DNA of 64,000 bases from KBS50 sp042666615 (GTDB lineage Bacteria; Actinomycetota; Actinomycetes; Mycobacteriales; Micromonosporaceae), in NCBI RefSeq assembly GCF_042666615.1, contig NZ_JBHTDD010000010.1:150046-214045 (forward strand), given 5' to 3'. The position numbers and the translations under genes were made by a program. Each line of letters opens with the position of its first letter. Within the stretch, counting starts at the first letter, position 1. The notes below the pieces were generated by a model, which saw nothing but the letters and a program-made list of their open reading frames with translations, made no database searches and was not told where the DNA came from. Below are positions 28,159-36,993 of this stretch, piece after piece.

Positions 28159-28497
28159 ATGAAGCTGGTGACCGCGGTCATCAAGCCTTACCAGCTCGAC
28201 GCGGTCAAGGAGGCCCTGCACGCCCTCGGCGTGGCCGGCCTGACCGTGAGCGAGGTGCAGGGGTACGGGCGGCAGAAGGGGCACACGGAGGTGTACCGGG
28301 GCGCCGAGTACACCGTGGAGTTCCTGCCGAAGATCCGGGTGGAGGTGCTCACCGACGAGATGGATGTCGACAAGATCGTCGACGCCGTGGTGGCCGCCGC
28401 GCGTACCGGAAAGATCGGTGACGGGAAGGTATGGGTGACCCCGGTCGAGGACGTGGTCCGGGTGCGGACCGGCGAACGCGGCCTGGACGCCCTGTAG
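28159..28497 (+). CDS. glnB: Nitrogen regulatory protein PII
   Basis: 112 residues, exact PII length. A trimeric sensor of ATP/ADP and 2-oxoglutarate that controls AmtB and nitrogen metabolism. MKLVTAVIKPYQLDAVKEAL start, a T-loop with the modifiable Tyr51 (GAEY), and the B-loop region TGKIGDGKVWV. In actinomycetes PII proteins Tyr51 is adenylylated by GlnD rather than uridylylated. The ATG at 28159 has GGAGGGG upstream; an ATG five codons earlier is less likely. 25 bases after amtB. Confidence 0.97.
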   Translation: MKLVTAVIKPYQLDAVKEALHALGVAGLTVSEVQGYGRQKGHTEVYRGAEYTVEFLPKIRVEVLTDEMDVDKIVDAVVAAARTGKIGDGKVWVTPVEDVVRVRTGERGLDAL

Positions 28498-28515
28498 AGA
28501 CGCCCCTCTTACCCG

Positions 28516-30765
28516 GTGGCCAGGATGGACGCGTCACGACCGGCCGGTTCGGCCGACGCGGACCTCCTGGTCGCCGGGGAGGGCCTGGTCGGCGCCGCCG
28601 CCCGTGGACAGCGGGCGGCGGCGCTCGACGCCTGGCTGACGGAGTTGTTGCCGGCCGGCCTCCCGGCCACCGGCGTCGCCCTGCTCGCCGTCGGCGGGCT
28701 GGGCCGCCGGGAATGTGCCCCGCACGGGGACCTCGACCTGGTGTTGCTGCACGCCGGGGTGCCCGGCATCGCCGACCTGGCGGCGACGCTCTGGTATCCG
28801 ATCTGGGACGCCGGCCGGGCGCTGGACCACTCGGTGCGGACCGTGCCGGAGGCCCTGTCGATGGCCCACGACGACCTGAAGGTGGCGGTGGGGCTGCTCG
28901 ACGCCCGCCCGGTCGCCGGGGACGCGACGCTGGCCGGGCAACTCGTCACGGCGGCCACGGACCAGTGGCGGCGCACCGCCGTCCGCCGGCTGCCCGGGTT
29001 GCGCGAACTCACCGAGAAGCGCTGGGAAACCCACGGTGAGCTGGCATTCCTGCTCGAGGGCGACGTCAAGGAGGCGGCCGGCGGGCTGCGCGACGTCGGC
29101 GTGCTGCGGGCCATCGCCCGAGCCGGGGTCACCGACGCGCAGCGGCCGGCGGTCCGGGCCGCCCAACTGCGCCTGCTGGACACCCGGGACGCTTTGCACG
29201 CGACCACCGGCCGCCGGGTGGACCGGCTGGTGGCCCAGGAACGCGACGCCGTGGCCGGCCTGCTCGGGCTCGCCGGCGGCGACGCCCTGCTGCGCCGGGT
29301 CGCCGGCGACGCCCGTACGGTGAGCCACGCCCTGGCCGACGCCTGGCGAGCCGCCGAGCGGATGTCGCGGCACCGGCGCCCCGGACCGCCGATCCGTCGC
29401 CCGGTCGCCCCAGACGTGGTTGAGCAGGACGGCGAACTGGTGCTGGCGCGTACCGCCGTCCAGGCGCGGCCCGATCCCACCCTGTCGCTGCGGGTGGCGG
29501 CCGCCGCCGCCACGCACCGCAGGCCGATCGCCCGGTCCACCGGCGAGTGGCTCGCCGCCTACAGCCCGCCGCTGCCGGCGCCGTGGCCGCCGGCGGCCCG
29601 GTCCGCGTTCGTCCGGCTGCTCGGCGCGGGTGCCGGCCTGGTGCCCGCGTGGGAGAGCTGCGAGCGGTACGGCCTGGTCGACGGCTGGCTGCCGGACTGG
29701 CCCCGGCTGCGCAGCCTGCCGCAGCACAACCCGGTACACCGGTACACGGTCGACCGGCACCTGGTGGTCACCGCCGCCGAGGCCGGCGCGCTGACCCGGG
29801 AGGTGGACCGGCCCGACCTGCTGCTGATCGCGGCGTTGCTGCACGACATCGGCAAGGGCCTGCCCGGTGGCGAGCACAGCGTCGTCGGCGCCCCGATCGC
29901 CGGTGCGCTGGCCAGCCGGATTGGCCTGCCGCCGGCCGACGTGGACCTGATCGAGCGGCTGGTCCGGCTGCACCTGCTGCTGCCGGAGACGGCCACCCGG
30001 CGCGACCTCACCGATCCGGTGACCATCTCCGCGGTCGCCGGGGCGGTGGGCGACGCGGGCACCCTCGGCCTGCTGCACGCGCTGGCCCGCGCCGACGCCC
30101 GGGCCACCGGACCGGCGGCCTGGTCGCCGTGGAAGGACCGGCTGATCGCCGAGCTGGTCGACCGGGTGGGCACGGCACTGCGTACGGGTGAACTGCCCGC
30201 CCCACCGGAGCCGGACCCGGCCCTGGCGGTCGGCCCGCTACCGGTGATCCGGGTGACCGGTGACGAGGTGGCGGTGGCGGCGGCCGACCGGCCCGGGCTG
30301 CTCGCCTCGGTCGCCGGCTGCCTCGCCGTACACCGGCTGGAGGTGCTCACCGCGGACGCCGGAACGATCGCCGGCCGGGCCACGGTGAGCTGCCGGGTGC
30401 AGCCGCGCTACGCCGGTCCGCCGGACCCGGTCGCGCTCGCCGCCGACCTGCGTCGGGTGCTGGCCGGGGACGCGGCGGTGCTGAGCCGGCTGCGCCGGTC
30501 GCCGGCCGGGTCGGGGGCGGCGCCCAGGGTGATGTGGCACGCCGCCGCGGCGACCGGGGCCACCGTGCTGGAGTTGCGCGCCGCCGACGCGGCCGGGCTG
30601 CTGCACCGGGTGTGCGCGGCGCTCGCCGGCGCCGGTGCCGAGGTGCGCGCCGCCCGGATCAGCACCCTCGGTGCCGACGTGGTGGACGCCTTCTACCTGG
30701 TTGGTGACTGGTCCGCGCTGGCCGACCGGGAGCGGGTCGAGGCCGCGGTCCTCGCCGCCATGTGA
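28516..30765 (+). CDS. glnD: PII nucleotidyltransferase/nucleotidyl-removing enzyme GlnD
   Basis: 749 residues. It modifies and demodifies PII in response to glutamine. The nucleotidyltransferase site reads GGLGRRECAPHGDLDLVLLH near 55-75, with the D-x-D intact. The HD domain has ALLHDIGKGLPGGEHS near 440. Two ACT domains follow, near 578-650 and 670-749, which sense glutamine in characterised enzymes. GTG start 18 bases after glnB; an ATG three codons in is also possible. Last gene of the nitrogen operon. Confidence 0.95.
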   Translation: MARMDASRPAGSADADLLVAGEGLVGAAARGQRAAALDAWLTELLPAGLPATGVALLAVGGLGRRECAPHGDLDLVLLHAGVPGIADLAATLWYPIWDAGRALDHSVRTVPEALSMAHDDLKVAVGLLDARPVAGDATLAGQLVTAATDQWRRTAVRRLPGLRELTEKRWETHGELAFLLEGDVKEAAGGLRDVGVLRAIARAGVTDAQRPAVRAAQLRLLDTRDALHATTGRRVDRLVAQERDAVAGLLGLAGGDALLRRVAGDARTVSHALADAWRAAERMSRHRRPGPPIRRPVAPDVVEQDGELVLARTAVQARPDPTLSLRVAAAAATHRRPIARSTGEWLAAYSPPLPAPWPPAARSAFVRLLGAGAGLVPAWESCERYGLVDGWLPDWPRLRSLPQHNPVHRYTVDRHLVVTAAEAGALTREVDRPDLLLIAALLHDIGKGLPGGEHSVVGAPIAGALASRIGLPPADVDLIERLVRLHLLLPETATRRDLTDPVTISAVAGAVGDAGTLGLLHALARADARATGPAAWSPWKDRLIAELVDRVGTALRTGELPAPPEPDPALAVGPLPVIRVTGDEVAVAAADRPGLLASVAGCLAVHRLEVLTADAGTIAGRATVSCRVQPRYAGPPDPVALAADLRRVLAGDAAVLSRLRRSPAGSGAAPRVMWHAAAATGATVLELRAADAAGLLHRVCAALAGAGAEVRAARISTLGADVVDAFYLVGDWSALADRERVEAAVLAAM

Positions 30766-30866
30766 GATTGCCAGTGGCTTCCCCAACCGCGTACGTCGGT
30801 CGGCGTACCCGGAGAGCCGCCCACTGCCGGACGCGCCGCGACGGCGTCCCCGGCAGCCTGACTGAC

Positions 30867-31790
30867 ATGACGAACCTGGATGCCAACGGCCCGCCGGTGC
30901 GGGCCGTGGGGCTGACCAAACGGTACGGAGACCTGGCCGCCGTGGACGCGCTCGACCTGACCGTGCGCACCGGCGAGGTGTACGGCTTCCTCGGTCCGAA
31001 CGGTGCGGGCAAGACCACCACCCTGCGGATGCTGCTCGGGCTGGTCCGTCCCACCGGCGGCGCGGTGCGCCTGTTCGGCGCCCGCCCCGGCGACCCGCGC
31101 CACCTGCGGCAGGTGGGCGCGCTGATCGAGGGCCCGGCGTTCTATCCGTACCTGTCCGGTCGGGACAACCTGCGGGTGCTGGCCCGCTACGCGGGCGCGC
31201 CGGGGCGCCGGGTGCCGGTGGTGCTGGACGTCGTCGACCTGACCGACCGGGCCGGCGACCGCTACGTGACCTATTCGCTGGGCATGAAGCAGCGGCTCGG
31301 CGTGGCGGCGGCCCTGCTCAAGGACCCTCGGCTGCTGATCCTGGACGAGCCGACGAACGGCCTGGACCCGGCCGGCATGGCGGACATGCGGACGCTGATC
31401 CGCCGGCTCGGCGCCGGCGGCTGCACGGTGCTGCTCTCCAGCCACCTGCTCGGCGAGGTGCAGCAGATCTGTGACCGGGTCGGGGTGATCGCCGGTGGCC
31501 GGCTGGTCGCCGAGAGCACGGTCGCCGAGCTGCGCGGCGGCGCGGCGCTGCGGGTGGTGGCCGAGCCGGTCGACCGGGCCGCCGACCTGGCCCGAGCACT
31601 GCTCGGCGCCGACCGGGTACGCGTGCGGGACGGCGCCCTGGAGTTGGCGGTGGAACCGGACCGGGCCGCCGCGGTCAACGCCGAACTGGTCGACGCGGGT
31701 GTCGCGGTCAGCGAGTTGCGGCCATGCGAGCGCGACCTCGAGGACGTGTTCCTGGAACTCACCGGAGGAGGGCTGAGGAGTGTCGGGTAG
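30867..31790 (+). CDS. ABC transporter ATP-binding protein
   Basis: 307 residues. Walker A GPNGAGKTTT near 45, the signature in YSLGMKQRLGVAAALL near 135, Walker B LLILDEPTNGLDPAG near 155 and H-loop SSHLLGEV. The C-terminal domain beyond 220 is the DUF4162 type found in daunorubicin/bacitracin-class exporters. It pairs with the permease that follows, whose start overlaps it by 11 bases, and with the two-component genes after that. The export substrate is unknown. The start at 30867 has no good ribosome site. Confidence 0.9.
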   Translation: MTNLDANGPPVRAVGLTKRYGDLAAVDALDLTVRTGEVYGFLGPNGAGKTTTLRMLLGLVRPTGGAVRLFGARPGDPRHLRQVGALIEGPAFYPYLSGRDNLRVLARYAGAPGRRVPVVLDVVDLTDRAGDRYVTYSLGMKQRLGVAAALLKDPRLLILDEPTNGLDPAGMADMRTLIRRLGAGGCTVLLSSHLLGEVQQICDRVGVIAGGRLVAESTVAELRGGAALRVVAEPVDRAADLARALLGADRVRVRDGALELAVEPDRAAAVNAELVDAGVAVSELRPCERDLEDVFLELTGGGLRSVG

Positions 31791-32601
31791 CTTCGCGGCG
31801 GAACTGACCAAGCTGCTCCGGCGGCCGGCGACCTGGCTGCTGCTGGCCGTGGCCCTGGTGCTCAGCCTGGTCTTCACCTACCTGTTGCCGTACGCCGGCT
31901 ACGCGGGCGGGACCGGCGGACCGAACGCCGACCGGGGGTTGGCCGCGATGCTGCCGGCGAACCTGGTCGGGAACTCGATCGGCGGCCTGCCCATCTTCCT
32001 CGGTGCCATCATGGTGATCCTCGGCGTGCTCACGGTCGGCGGCGAGTACGGCTGGGGAACGTGGAAGACCGTCCTCACCCAGGGACCGTCCCGGCTGGCG
32101 GTGCTCGGCGGCAAGCTGCTCGCCCTGGCGGTCGCCACGCTCGCGGTCGTGCTGGTCCTGTTCGGCGGGGGTGCCGTCGCCGGCGCGCTGATCGCCATGG
32201 CCGAGGAGCAGCCGGTCACCTGGCCGTCGGCCGCGGACCTGCTGGTCGGGGTGGGCGCCGGGTGGCTGGTGGCGGCGATGTGGGCGGCGTTCGGCGGCCT
32301 GCTCGCCGTGCTGATGCGGGGCGTGGCGATGCCGGTGGGCCTCGGCCTGGTGTGGCTGCTCGCCGTGCAGAACCTGCTGGCCGGGGTGGCGGCACCGCTG
32401 CTGGACTGGATGGCCCAGCTCCAGAAGGTGCTCCCCGGGCCGAACGCCGGATCGCTCGTGGCGGCGCTCGGCGCAGCTGCCGACACGCCCGGCGTACAGG
32501 CGGTGGTGGGTGGGGGTCAGGCGGCCTGGGTGGTGGCCGCGTACCTGGTCGGCTTCGTGGCGCTGACCGCCGTGTACCTGCGCCGTCGTGACATCCTGTA
32601 G
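31780..32601 (+). CDS. ABC-2 type transporter permease
   Basis: 273 residues with about six membrane helices: near 18-40 (WLLLAVALVLSLVFTYLLPYA), 70-95, 105-135, 160-180, 185-205 and 240-265. A large extracytoplasmic loop follows helix 1. ABC-2 pattern of small export permeases. GTG start overlapping the ATPase gene, with AGGAGGG upstream. It presumably dimerises and works with the preceding ATPase. Confidence 0.88.
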   Translation: MSGSFAAELTKLLRRPATWLLLAVALVLSLVFTYLLPYAGYAGGTGGPNADRGLAAMLPANLVGNSIGGLPIFLGAIMVILGVLTVGGEYGWGTWKTVLTQGPSRLAVLGGKLLALAVATLAVVLVLFGGGAVAGALIAMAEEQPVTWPSAADLLVGVGAGWLVAAMWAAFGGLLAVLMRGVAMPVGLGLVWLLAVQNLLAGVAAPLLDWMAQLQKVLPGPNAGSLVAALGAAADTPGVQAVVGGGQAAWVVAAYLVGFVALTAVYLRRRDIL

Positions 32602-32605
32602 CGCC

Positions 32606-33880
32606 ATGGACCCGTTGGACGGGCCGCGTCCAGCAGCGGTCGACCGGGGAACCGCGGCCGGTGGCCGGCGGTGGTCGGTCCGGTCGGCGCGCCGGGCGGG
32701 GTTCGACCTGGTGCTGGCGCTCGGGCTGATGGCCTTCGGGCTGGTCGCCACCAGGTTCGCCGGCGAGAACCAGCCGGGCTCGACGCCGCTGGACACGCTC
32801 GGGGTGGCGCTGATCGTCGCCGCCACCGCCGCCCTGGTGGTACGCCGACGCTGGCCGCTTGTCACCCTCGGCGTCGACGCGGTGGCCGTGTCGACGTACC
32901 TCGTGCTGGGTTATCCGTACGGGCCGGTCCTGATCGCGTACGTGGTGGCGGTCTACACCGTCGCGACGCGGCTGCCGACGCGCCGAGCCGCGGTCGCCGG
33001 GGTGGTCGCCACCGTGGTCCTGTCGGCGCACGTCGTTGCCGGGATGGACGCCCCGGGGTGGTTCGGCCTGCTCCCGGCGTCGGCGTGGACGGTGGTGCCG
33101 TTCGCGCTGGGGGTCACCGTCCGACTCAACCGGGAGGCGGTGGAGCGCAACCGGGCCGAACTGGCCCGGCGGCACGCCGACGAGGAACGGTTACGGATCG
33201 CGCAGGAGGTGCACGACGTGGTGGGGCACGGCTTGTCGGCCATCAACATGCAGGCGGAGATCGCGCTGCACCTGTTGCCGAAGCGGCCCGAGCAGGCCGA
33301 GTCGGCGCTCGAGGCGATCAGCCGGACCAGCCGCGAGGCGCTCGACGAGCTACGGGTGACGCTCGCCGTGGTGCGTCGCGGTGCGGACCGGCAGCCGGCA
33401 CCCGGGCTGGGCCAGTTGGACCAGCTGCGGGACCGGCTGGCCGGCGCGGGGCTGTCGGTGTCGGTGGCGGTGACCGGGCGGCCGCGGGACCTGCCGGCGG
33501 CGGTGGATCTCGCCGGATACCGGGTCGTCCAGGAGTCGCTTACCAATGTGTTGCGGCACGCCGGGCCGGCCACCGCCGCGGTCCGGATCGGGTACGGCGA
33601 CCGGGAGGTGACCGTGGAGGTGACGGACCAGGCCCGGCGGTCACCGACCGACCAGGCCCGGCGGTCACCGGCGGATCGGTCCGGGTCACCTGTCACCGGC
33701 CCGCCGGCCGTTCGCGCCGCGGCGCCGGCTCACTCCGCGCGCACGCCGACCGGGGCCGGCCACGGCCTGGCCGGCATGCGGGAGCGGGTGACGGCCTTGG
33801 GCGGGGAGTTCGCCGCCGGACCCCGTCCCGAGGGTGGCTTCCGGGTTTATGCCCGCATCCCGGCGGAGCCGCGGTCATGA
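32606..33880 (+). CDS. Sensor histidine kinase (NarL-family, HisKA_3)
   Basis: 424 residues. Four or five membrane segments (about 35-165) without a large outer loop form the sensor. The dimerisation/phosphoacceptor block LRIAQEVHDVVGHGLSAINMQ has His near 202. The HATPase domain has the N box VVQESLTNVLRHAG and the G2 box GHGLAGMRERV. Between them a 24-base tandem repeat (33626-33670) adds two DQARRSP(T/A) units to the ATP lid. It regulates the adjacent response regulator, overlapping it in ATGA, probably in response to the compound exported by the neighbouring ABC pair (the BceS/LiaS-like arrangement). Confidence 0.92.
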   Translation: MDPLDGPRPAAVDRGTAAGGRRWSVRSARRAGFDLVLALGLMAFGLVATRFAGENQPGSTPLDTLGVALIVAATAALVVRRRWPLVTLGVDAVAVSTYLVLGYPYGPVLIAYVVAVYTVATRLPTRRAAVAGVVATVVLSAHVVAGMDAPGWFGLLPASAWTVVPFALGVTVRLNREAVERNRAELARRHADEERLRIAQEVHDVVGHGLSAINMQAEIALHLLPKRPEQAESALEAISRTSREALDELRVTLAVVRRGADRQPAPGLGQLDQLRDRLAGAGLSVSVAVTGRPRDLPAAVDLAGYRVVQESLTNVLRHAGPATAAVRIGYGDREVTVEVTDQARRSPTDQARRSPADRSGSPVTGPPAVRAAAPAHSARTPTGAGHGLAGMRERVTALGGEFAAGPRPEGGFRVYARIPAEPRS

Positions 33881-34533
33881 TCCGGGTGTTGATCGCCGAC
33901 GACCAGGACCTGGTCCGGCTGGGGCTGCGCACGCTTGTGGAGAGCGAGGAAGGGTTGGCCGTGGCGGGCGAGGCGGCCGATGGGCTCGCGGCGGTGCGGG
34001 AGGCACGGCTCGGCCGGCCGGACGTGGTGCTCATGGATGTGCGGATGCCGGGCATCGACGGGATCGAGGCGACCCGCCGGATCGCGGCCGATCCCGACCT
34101 TTCCGTCACCCGGGTCATCGTGCTGACCACGTTCGAGCTGGACGAGTACGTCTTCGACGCGCTGCGGTACGGCGCCAGCGGTTTCCTCATCAAGGACACC
34201 CGGCCGGCCGAACTGCTCCGCGCCATCCGACTGGTGGCCGAGGGGGAGGCGTTGCTGTCGCCGACGGTGACCCGCCGGGTGGTCCGGGAGTTCGCCACCC
34301 GACCTTCCCGGGTGCTCAAACCACATCCCCGGCTCGGCACGCTTACCGACCGGGAGCGGGAGGTCGTCGGTCTGGTCGGGGAGGGGCTCAGCAACGACGA
34401 GATCGGCAAGCGGTTGGTGGTGAGTCCGGCGACGGCGCGTACCCATGTGAGCCGGGCGATGACCAAGCTCGGCGCCCGGGACCGGGCCCAGCTCGTGGTC
34501 TTCGCGTACCAATCGGGCCTGGTGGATCCCTGA
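33877..34533 (+). CDS. LuxR/NarL-family response regulator
   Basis: 218 residues. The receiver domain (1-120) begins IRVLIADDQDLVRLGL, with the phosphorylatable Asp54 in VVLMDVRMPGIDG and the conserved Lys in FLIKDTRP. The LuxR helix-turn-helix spans about 150-215 (LTDREREVVGLVGEGLSNDEIGKRL). A DNA-binding regulator acting with the preceding kinase, probably on the ABC exporter genes. The reading frame is open far upstream; the ATG at 33877 is fixed by the receiver start and the overlap with the kinase stop. Confidence 0.94.
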   Translation: MIRVLIADDQDLVRLGLRTLVESEEGLAVAGEAADGLAAVREARLGRPDVVLMDVRMPGIDGIEATRRIAADPDLSVTRVIVLTTFELDEYVFDALRYGASGFLIKDTRPAELLRAIRLVAEGEALLSPTVTRRVVREFATRPSRVLKPHPRLGTLTDREREVVGLVGEGLSNDEIGKRLVVSPATARTHVSRAMTKLGARDRAQLVVFAYQSGLVDP

Positions 34534-34562
34534 CCCCCTGACCCCCGGCTCCCTTCCCTGCT

Positions 34563-34629
34563 GATCTTGCAGTTTGGGTTGCGATTAAAGCCTTTAAAGA
34601 CCCAAAAAGGCAACCCAATCTGCAAGATC
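34563..34629. repeat. Long palindrome, element D (GATCTTGCAG type) with A/T-rich core
   Basis: Arms 34563-34582 and 34610-34629 pair over 20 bases with one mismatch. The loop (34583-34609) is A/T-rich, rare in this genome, and contains a small inner hairpin TTAAAG/CTTTAA. It lies 30 bases after the response regulator and may end its operon. The GATC termini resemble the other palindromes here; the arms do not. Confidence 0.88.
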
Positions 34630-34679
34630 GGCGCGAGTGGGGGGCGGCGGGCGTCGGAGCGGGCGGTCGAGTCGCCCGT

Positions 34680-34685
34680 TAGGCT
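34680..34685 (+). promoter_or_regulatory. -10 element (TAGGCT) for ffh
   Basis: TAGGCT followed by about 60 bases of leader before the ffh GTG. Same hexamer as the leaderless starts in this window, here with a leader. Confidence 0.4.
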
Positions 34686-34751
34686 GGCGGTGGGGATGAG
34701 CGCCCGGACCGCCGCGTTCGGGCGAAATTACGACAAACGGGATGCCACGCC

Positions 34752-36323
34752 GTGTTTGACACCTTGAGTGACCGCCTTTCCGGGATCTTCACGAAGCTCC
34801 GGAGCAAGGGTCGGCTCACCGACGCCGACATCGACGCCACCGCCCGCGAGATCCGCCTCGCGCTGCTGGAGGCCGACGTCGCGCTGCCGGTGGTCAAGGG
34901 GTTCATCGCCCGGGTCAAGGAGCGGGCCCGCGGGGCCGAGGTCTCCCAGGCGCTCAACCCGGCCCAGCAGATCATCAAGATCGTCCACGAGGAGCTGGTC
35001 ACGGTCCTCGGTGGGGAGGGCCGCCGGCTCCAGTTCGCCAAGCAGCCGCCCACCGTGATCATGCTGGCCGGCCTCCAGGGCTCCGGTAAGACCACCCTCG
35101 CCGGCAAGCTCGCCCGCTGGCTCAAGGCCCAGGGCCACCAGCCGCTGCTGGTCGCCGCCGACCTCCAGCGGCCCAACGCCGTCGGGCAGCTCCAGGTGCT
35201 CGGCGGCCGGGCTGGCGTCGAGGTGTACGCCCCGGAGCCCGGCAACGGGGTCGGCGACCCGGTCGCCGTGGCGCGTGGCTCGATCGAGCATGCCCGGCGG
35301 GCCGCCCGGGACATCGTCATTGTCGACACCGCCGGCCGGCTGGGCATCGACGCCGAGATGATGGCGCAGGCCGCCAACATCCGCGACGCCGTGGACCCCG
35401 ACGAGGTCATCTTCGTCATCGACGCGATGGTGGGTCAGGACGCGGTCCGCACCGCCGAGGCGTTCCGCGACGGCGTGGGCATCAGCGGCGTGGTGCTCTC
35501 CAAGCTGGACGGCGACGCCCGCGGTGGCGCGGCGCTCTCCGTCCGGGAGGTGACCGGCCAGCCGATCCTGTTCGCCTCGACCGGCGAGAAGCTGGAGGAC
35601 TTCGACGTCTTCCATCCCGACCGGATGGCCAGCCGGATCCTCGGCATGGGCGACGTCCTCACTCTGATCGAGCAGGCCGAGCAGGCCTTCGACGCCGATC
35701 AGAAGGAGAAGATGACCGCCAAGCTGATGGGCGGCGAATCCTTCACCCTGGAGGACTTCCTCGACCAGCTCATCGCCGTACGGCGGATGGGTCCGATCGC
35801 CAACGTGCTGTCCATGATGCCCGGCATGGGGCAGATGAAGGACCAGCTCGCCGAGCTGGACGACAAGCACTTCGACCGGGTCACCGCGATCATCCGGTCG
35901 ATGACGCCGGGCGAGCGGAGCAACCCGAAGATCATCAACGGCTCCCGCCGGGCGCGCATCGCCAACGGCTCCGGGGTCACGGTGATGGACGTGAACCAGC
36001 TGCTCAACCGGTTCGCCGACGCGCAGAAGATGATGAAGCAGATGGGCGGCATGATGGGCCTGCCCGGCGGCGGCCGGCGCAAGGCCACCAAGTCGCCGAA
36101 GAACAAGCGCAAGGGCGGCAAGGGCGGCGGCCGGCCGCGCAGCGGCGTCGGTGCCGGTGGCGGGATGCCTCCCGGCGGCTTCCCGGGCGGCATGCCCAAG
36201 CTGCCGCCGGGGCTGGACCCGAACGCGCTGGGGGGCGGCCAGGGCCTGCCGCCCGGGTTCAAGATGCCCAACCTGGACTTCAACAAGCTCGGCAAGACCA
36301 AGCGGGACGACAAGCGCGGCTGA
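34752..36323 (+). CDS. ffh: Signal recognition particle protein Ffh
   Basis: 523 residues. The GTPase that binds signal sequences and the SRP RNA. N domain (1-95), G domain with GLQGSGKTTLAGKLA near 107, DTAGRLGID and SKLDGDARGG, then the M domain with MGPIANVLSMMPGMG and MMKQMGGMMGLPGGG. The last 70 residues are a basic, Gly/Pro-rich tail (residues about 440-523), longer than in E. coli. GTG start; the ribosome site is weak. No SRP RNA gene was recognised in the window. Confidence 0.97.
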   Translation: MFDTLSDRLSGIFTKLRSKGRLTDADIDATAREIRLALLEADVALPVVKGFIARVKERARGAEVSQALNPAQQIIKIVHEELVTVLGGEGRRLQFAKQPPTVIMLAGLQGSGKTTLAGKLARWLKAQGHQPLLVAADLQRPNAVGQLQVLGGRAGVEVYAPEPGNGVGDPVAVARGSIEHARRAARDIVIVDTAGRLGIDAEMMAQAANIRDAVDPDEVIFVIDAMVGQDAVRTAEAFRDGVGISGVVLSKLDGDARGGAALSVREVTGQPILFASTGEKLEDFDVFHPDRMASRILGMGDVLTLIEQAEQAFDADQKEKMTAKLMGGESFTLEDFLDQLIAVRRMGPIANVLSMMPGMGQMKDQLAELDDKHFDRVTAIIRSMTPGERSNPKIINGSRRARIANGSGVTVMDVNQLLNRFADAQKMMKQMGGMMGLPGGGRRKATKSPKNKRKGGKGGGRPRSGVGAGGGMPPGGFPGGMPKLPPGLDPNALGGGQGLPPGFKMPNLDFNKLGKTKRDDKRG

Positions 36324-36396
36324 GCCGTCGCGTGTCGCATACGGTGAGTGGTGCTCTCATTGCCTAGGGTGAGGAGGTCCCGTGGAAGGAGATGGC

Positions 36397-36975
36397 ATGA
36401 CCACGGCACCGATCCTGCCGGAGCGGCACGAGTGGACGGTCGACGACCTCGGCGACCTGCCGGGAGACCTTCCGTACGAACTGATCAACGGAAGGTTGAT
36501 CGTGCCCTCACCCACCGCCCTGCATCAAGACCTCTGTGTACGCCTCATGCTCGCGCTGGAGATCAACTGTCCCGCCGAGATCCTGGTGAGCTTCGACCTG
36601 TCGCTTGCTGTGGACCGGCGCAACGAGCCCCGACCCGACGTGGTGGCGATCCGGGTCGAGCACGCCAACCGCAGCCCGGTGCCGGTCGACGACGCGTTGC
36701 TGGCCGTCGAGGTCATCTCGCCCAGCTCGATCTTCCGGGACATGTACGACAAGGCGAAGGTCTACGCGCACGCCGGCGTGCGGAACTACTGGGTGGTGGA
36801 CCCGCTGCACGACGGGATCACGCTCACCGAGTACGCGCTCGGAGCCAACCGCGAGTACGACGTCGTCACCCACACCGCCGACCTGTTCGTCACGGAGCGG
36901 CCCTGGAAGGTGTCAGTGGACCTGCCGGCGCTTACCGCGCGGCGGGCCGGACTCCTCGCGCGCGAGGAGAGTTGA
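36397..36975 (+). CDS. Uma2 family (DUF820) endonuclease-fold protein
   Basis: 192 residues. PD-(D/E)xK-like fold: ELINGRLIVPSPTALHQ, RPDVVAI (Asp), VEVISPSS (Glu-x-x) and DKAKVYAHAGVRNYWVVDP (Lys). Common in cyanobacteria and actinomycetes; the role is unknown, possibly a nuclease. The ATG at 36397 has AAGGAG six bases upstream; an in-frame GTG at 36382 also has a good site (GAGGAGG) and adds five residues. Confidence 0.85.
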   Translation: MTTAPILPERHEWTVDDLGDLPGDLPYELINGRLIVPSPTALHQDLCVRLMLALEINCPAEILVSFDLSLAVDRRNEPRPDVVAIRVEHANRSPVPVDDALLAVEVISPSSIFRDMYDKAKVYAHAGVRNYWVVDPLHDGITLTEYALGANREYDVVTHTADLFVTERPWKVSVDLPALTARRAGLLAREES

Positions 36976-36980
36976 TCGGG

Positions 36981-36986
36981 TAGGAC
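36981..36986 (+). promoter_or_regulatory. -10-like element (TAGGAC) before the amidohydrolase
   Basis: TAGGACT precedes the ATG at 36994 by seven bases (from the end of TAGGAC), the same spacing as the other probable leaderless starts. It argues for the ATG rather than the GTG at 36988. Confidence 0.3.
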
Positions 36987-36993
36987 TGTGCGC

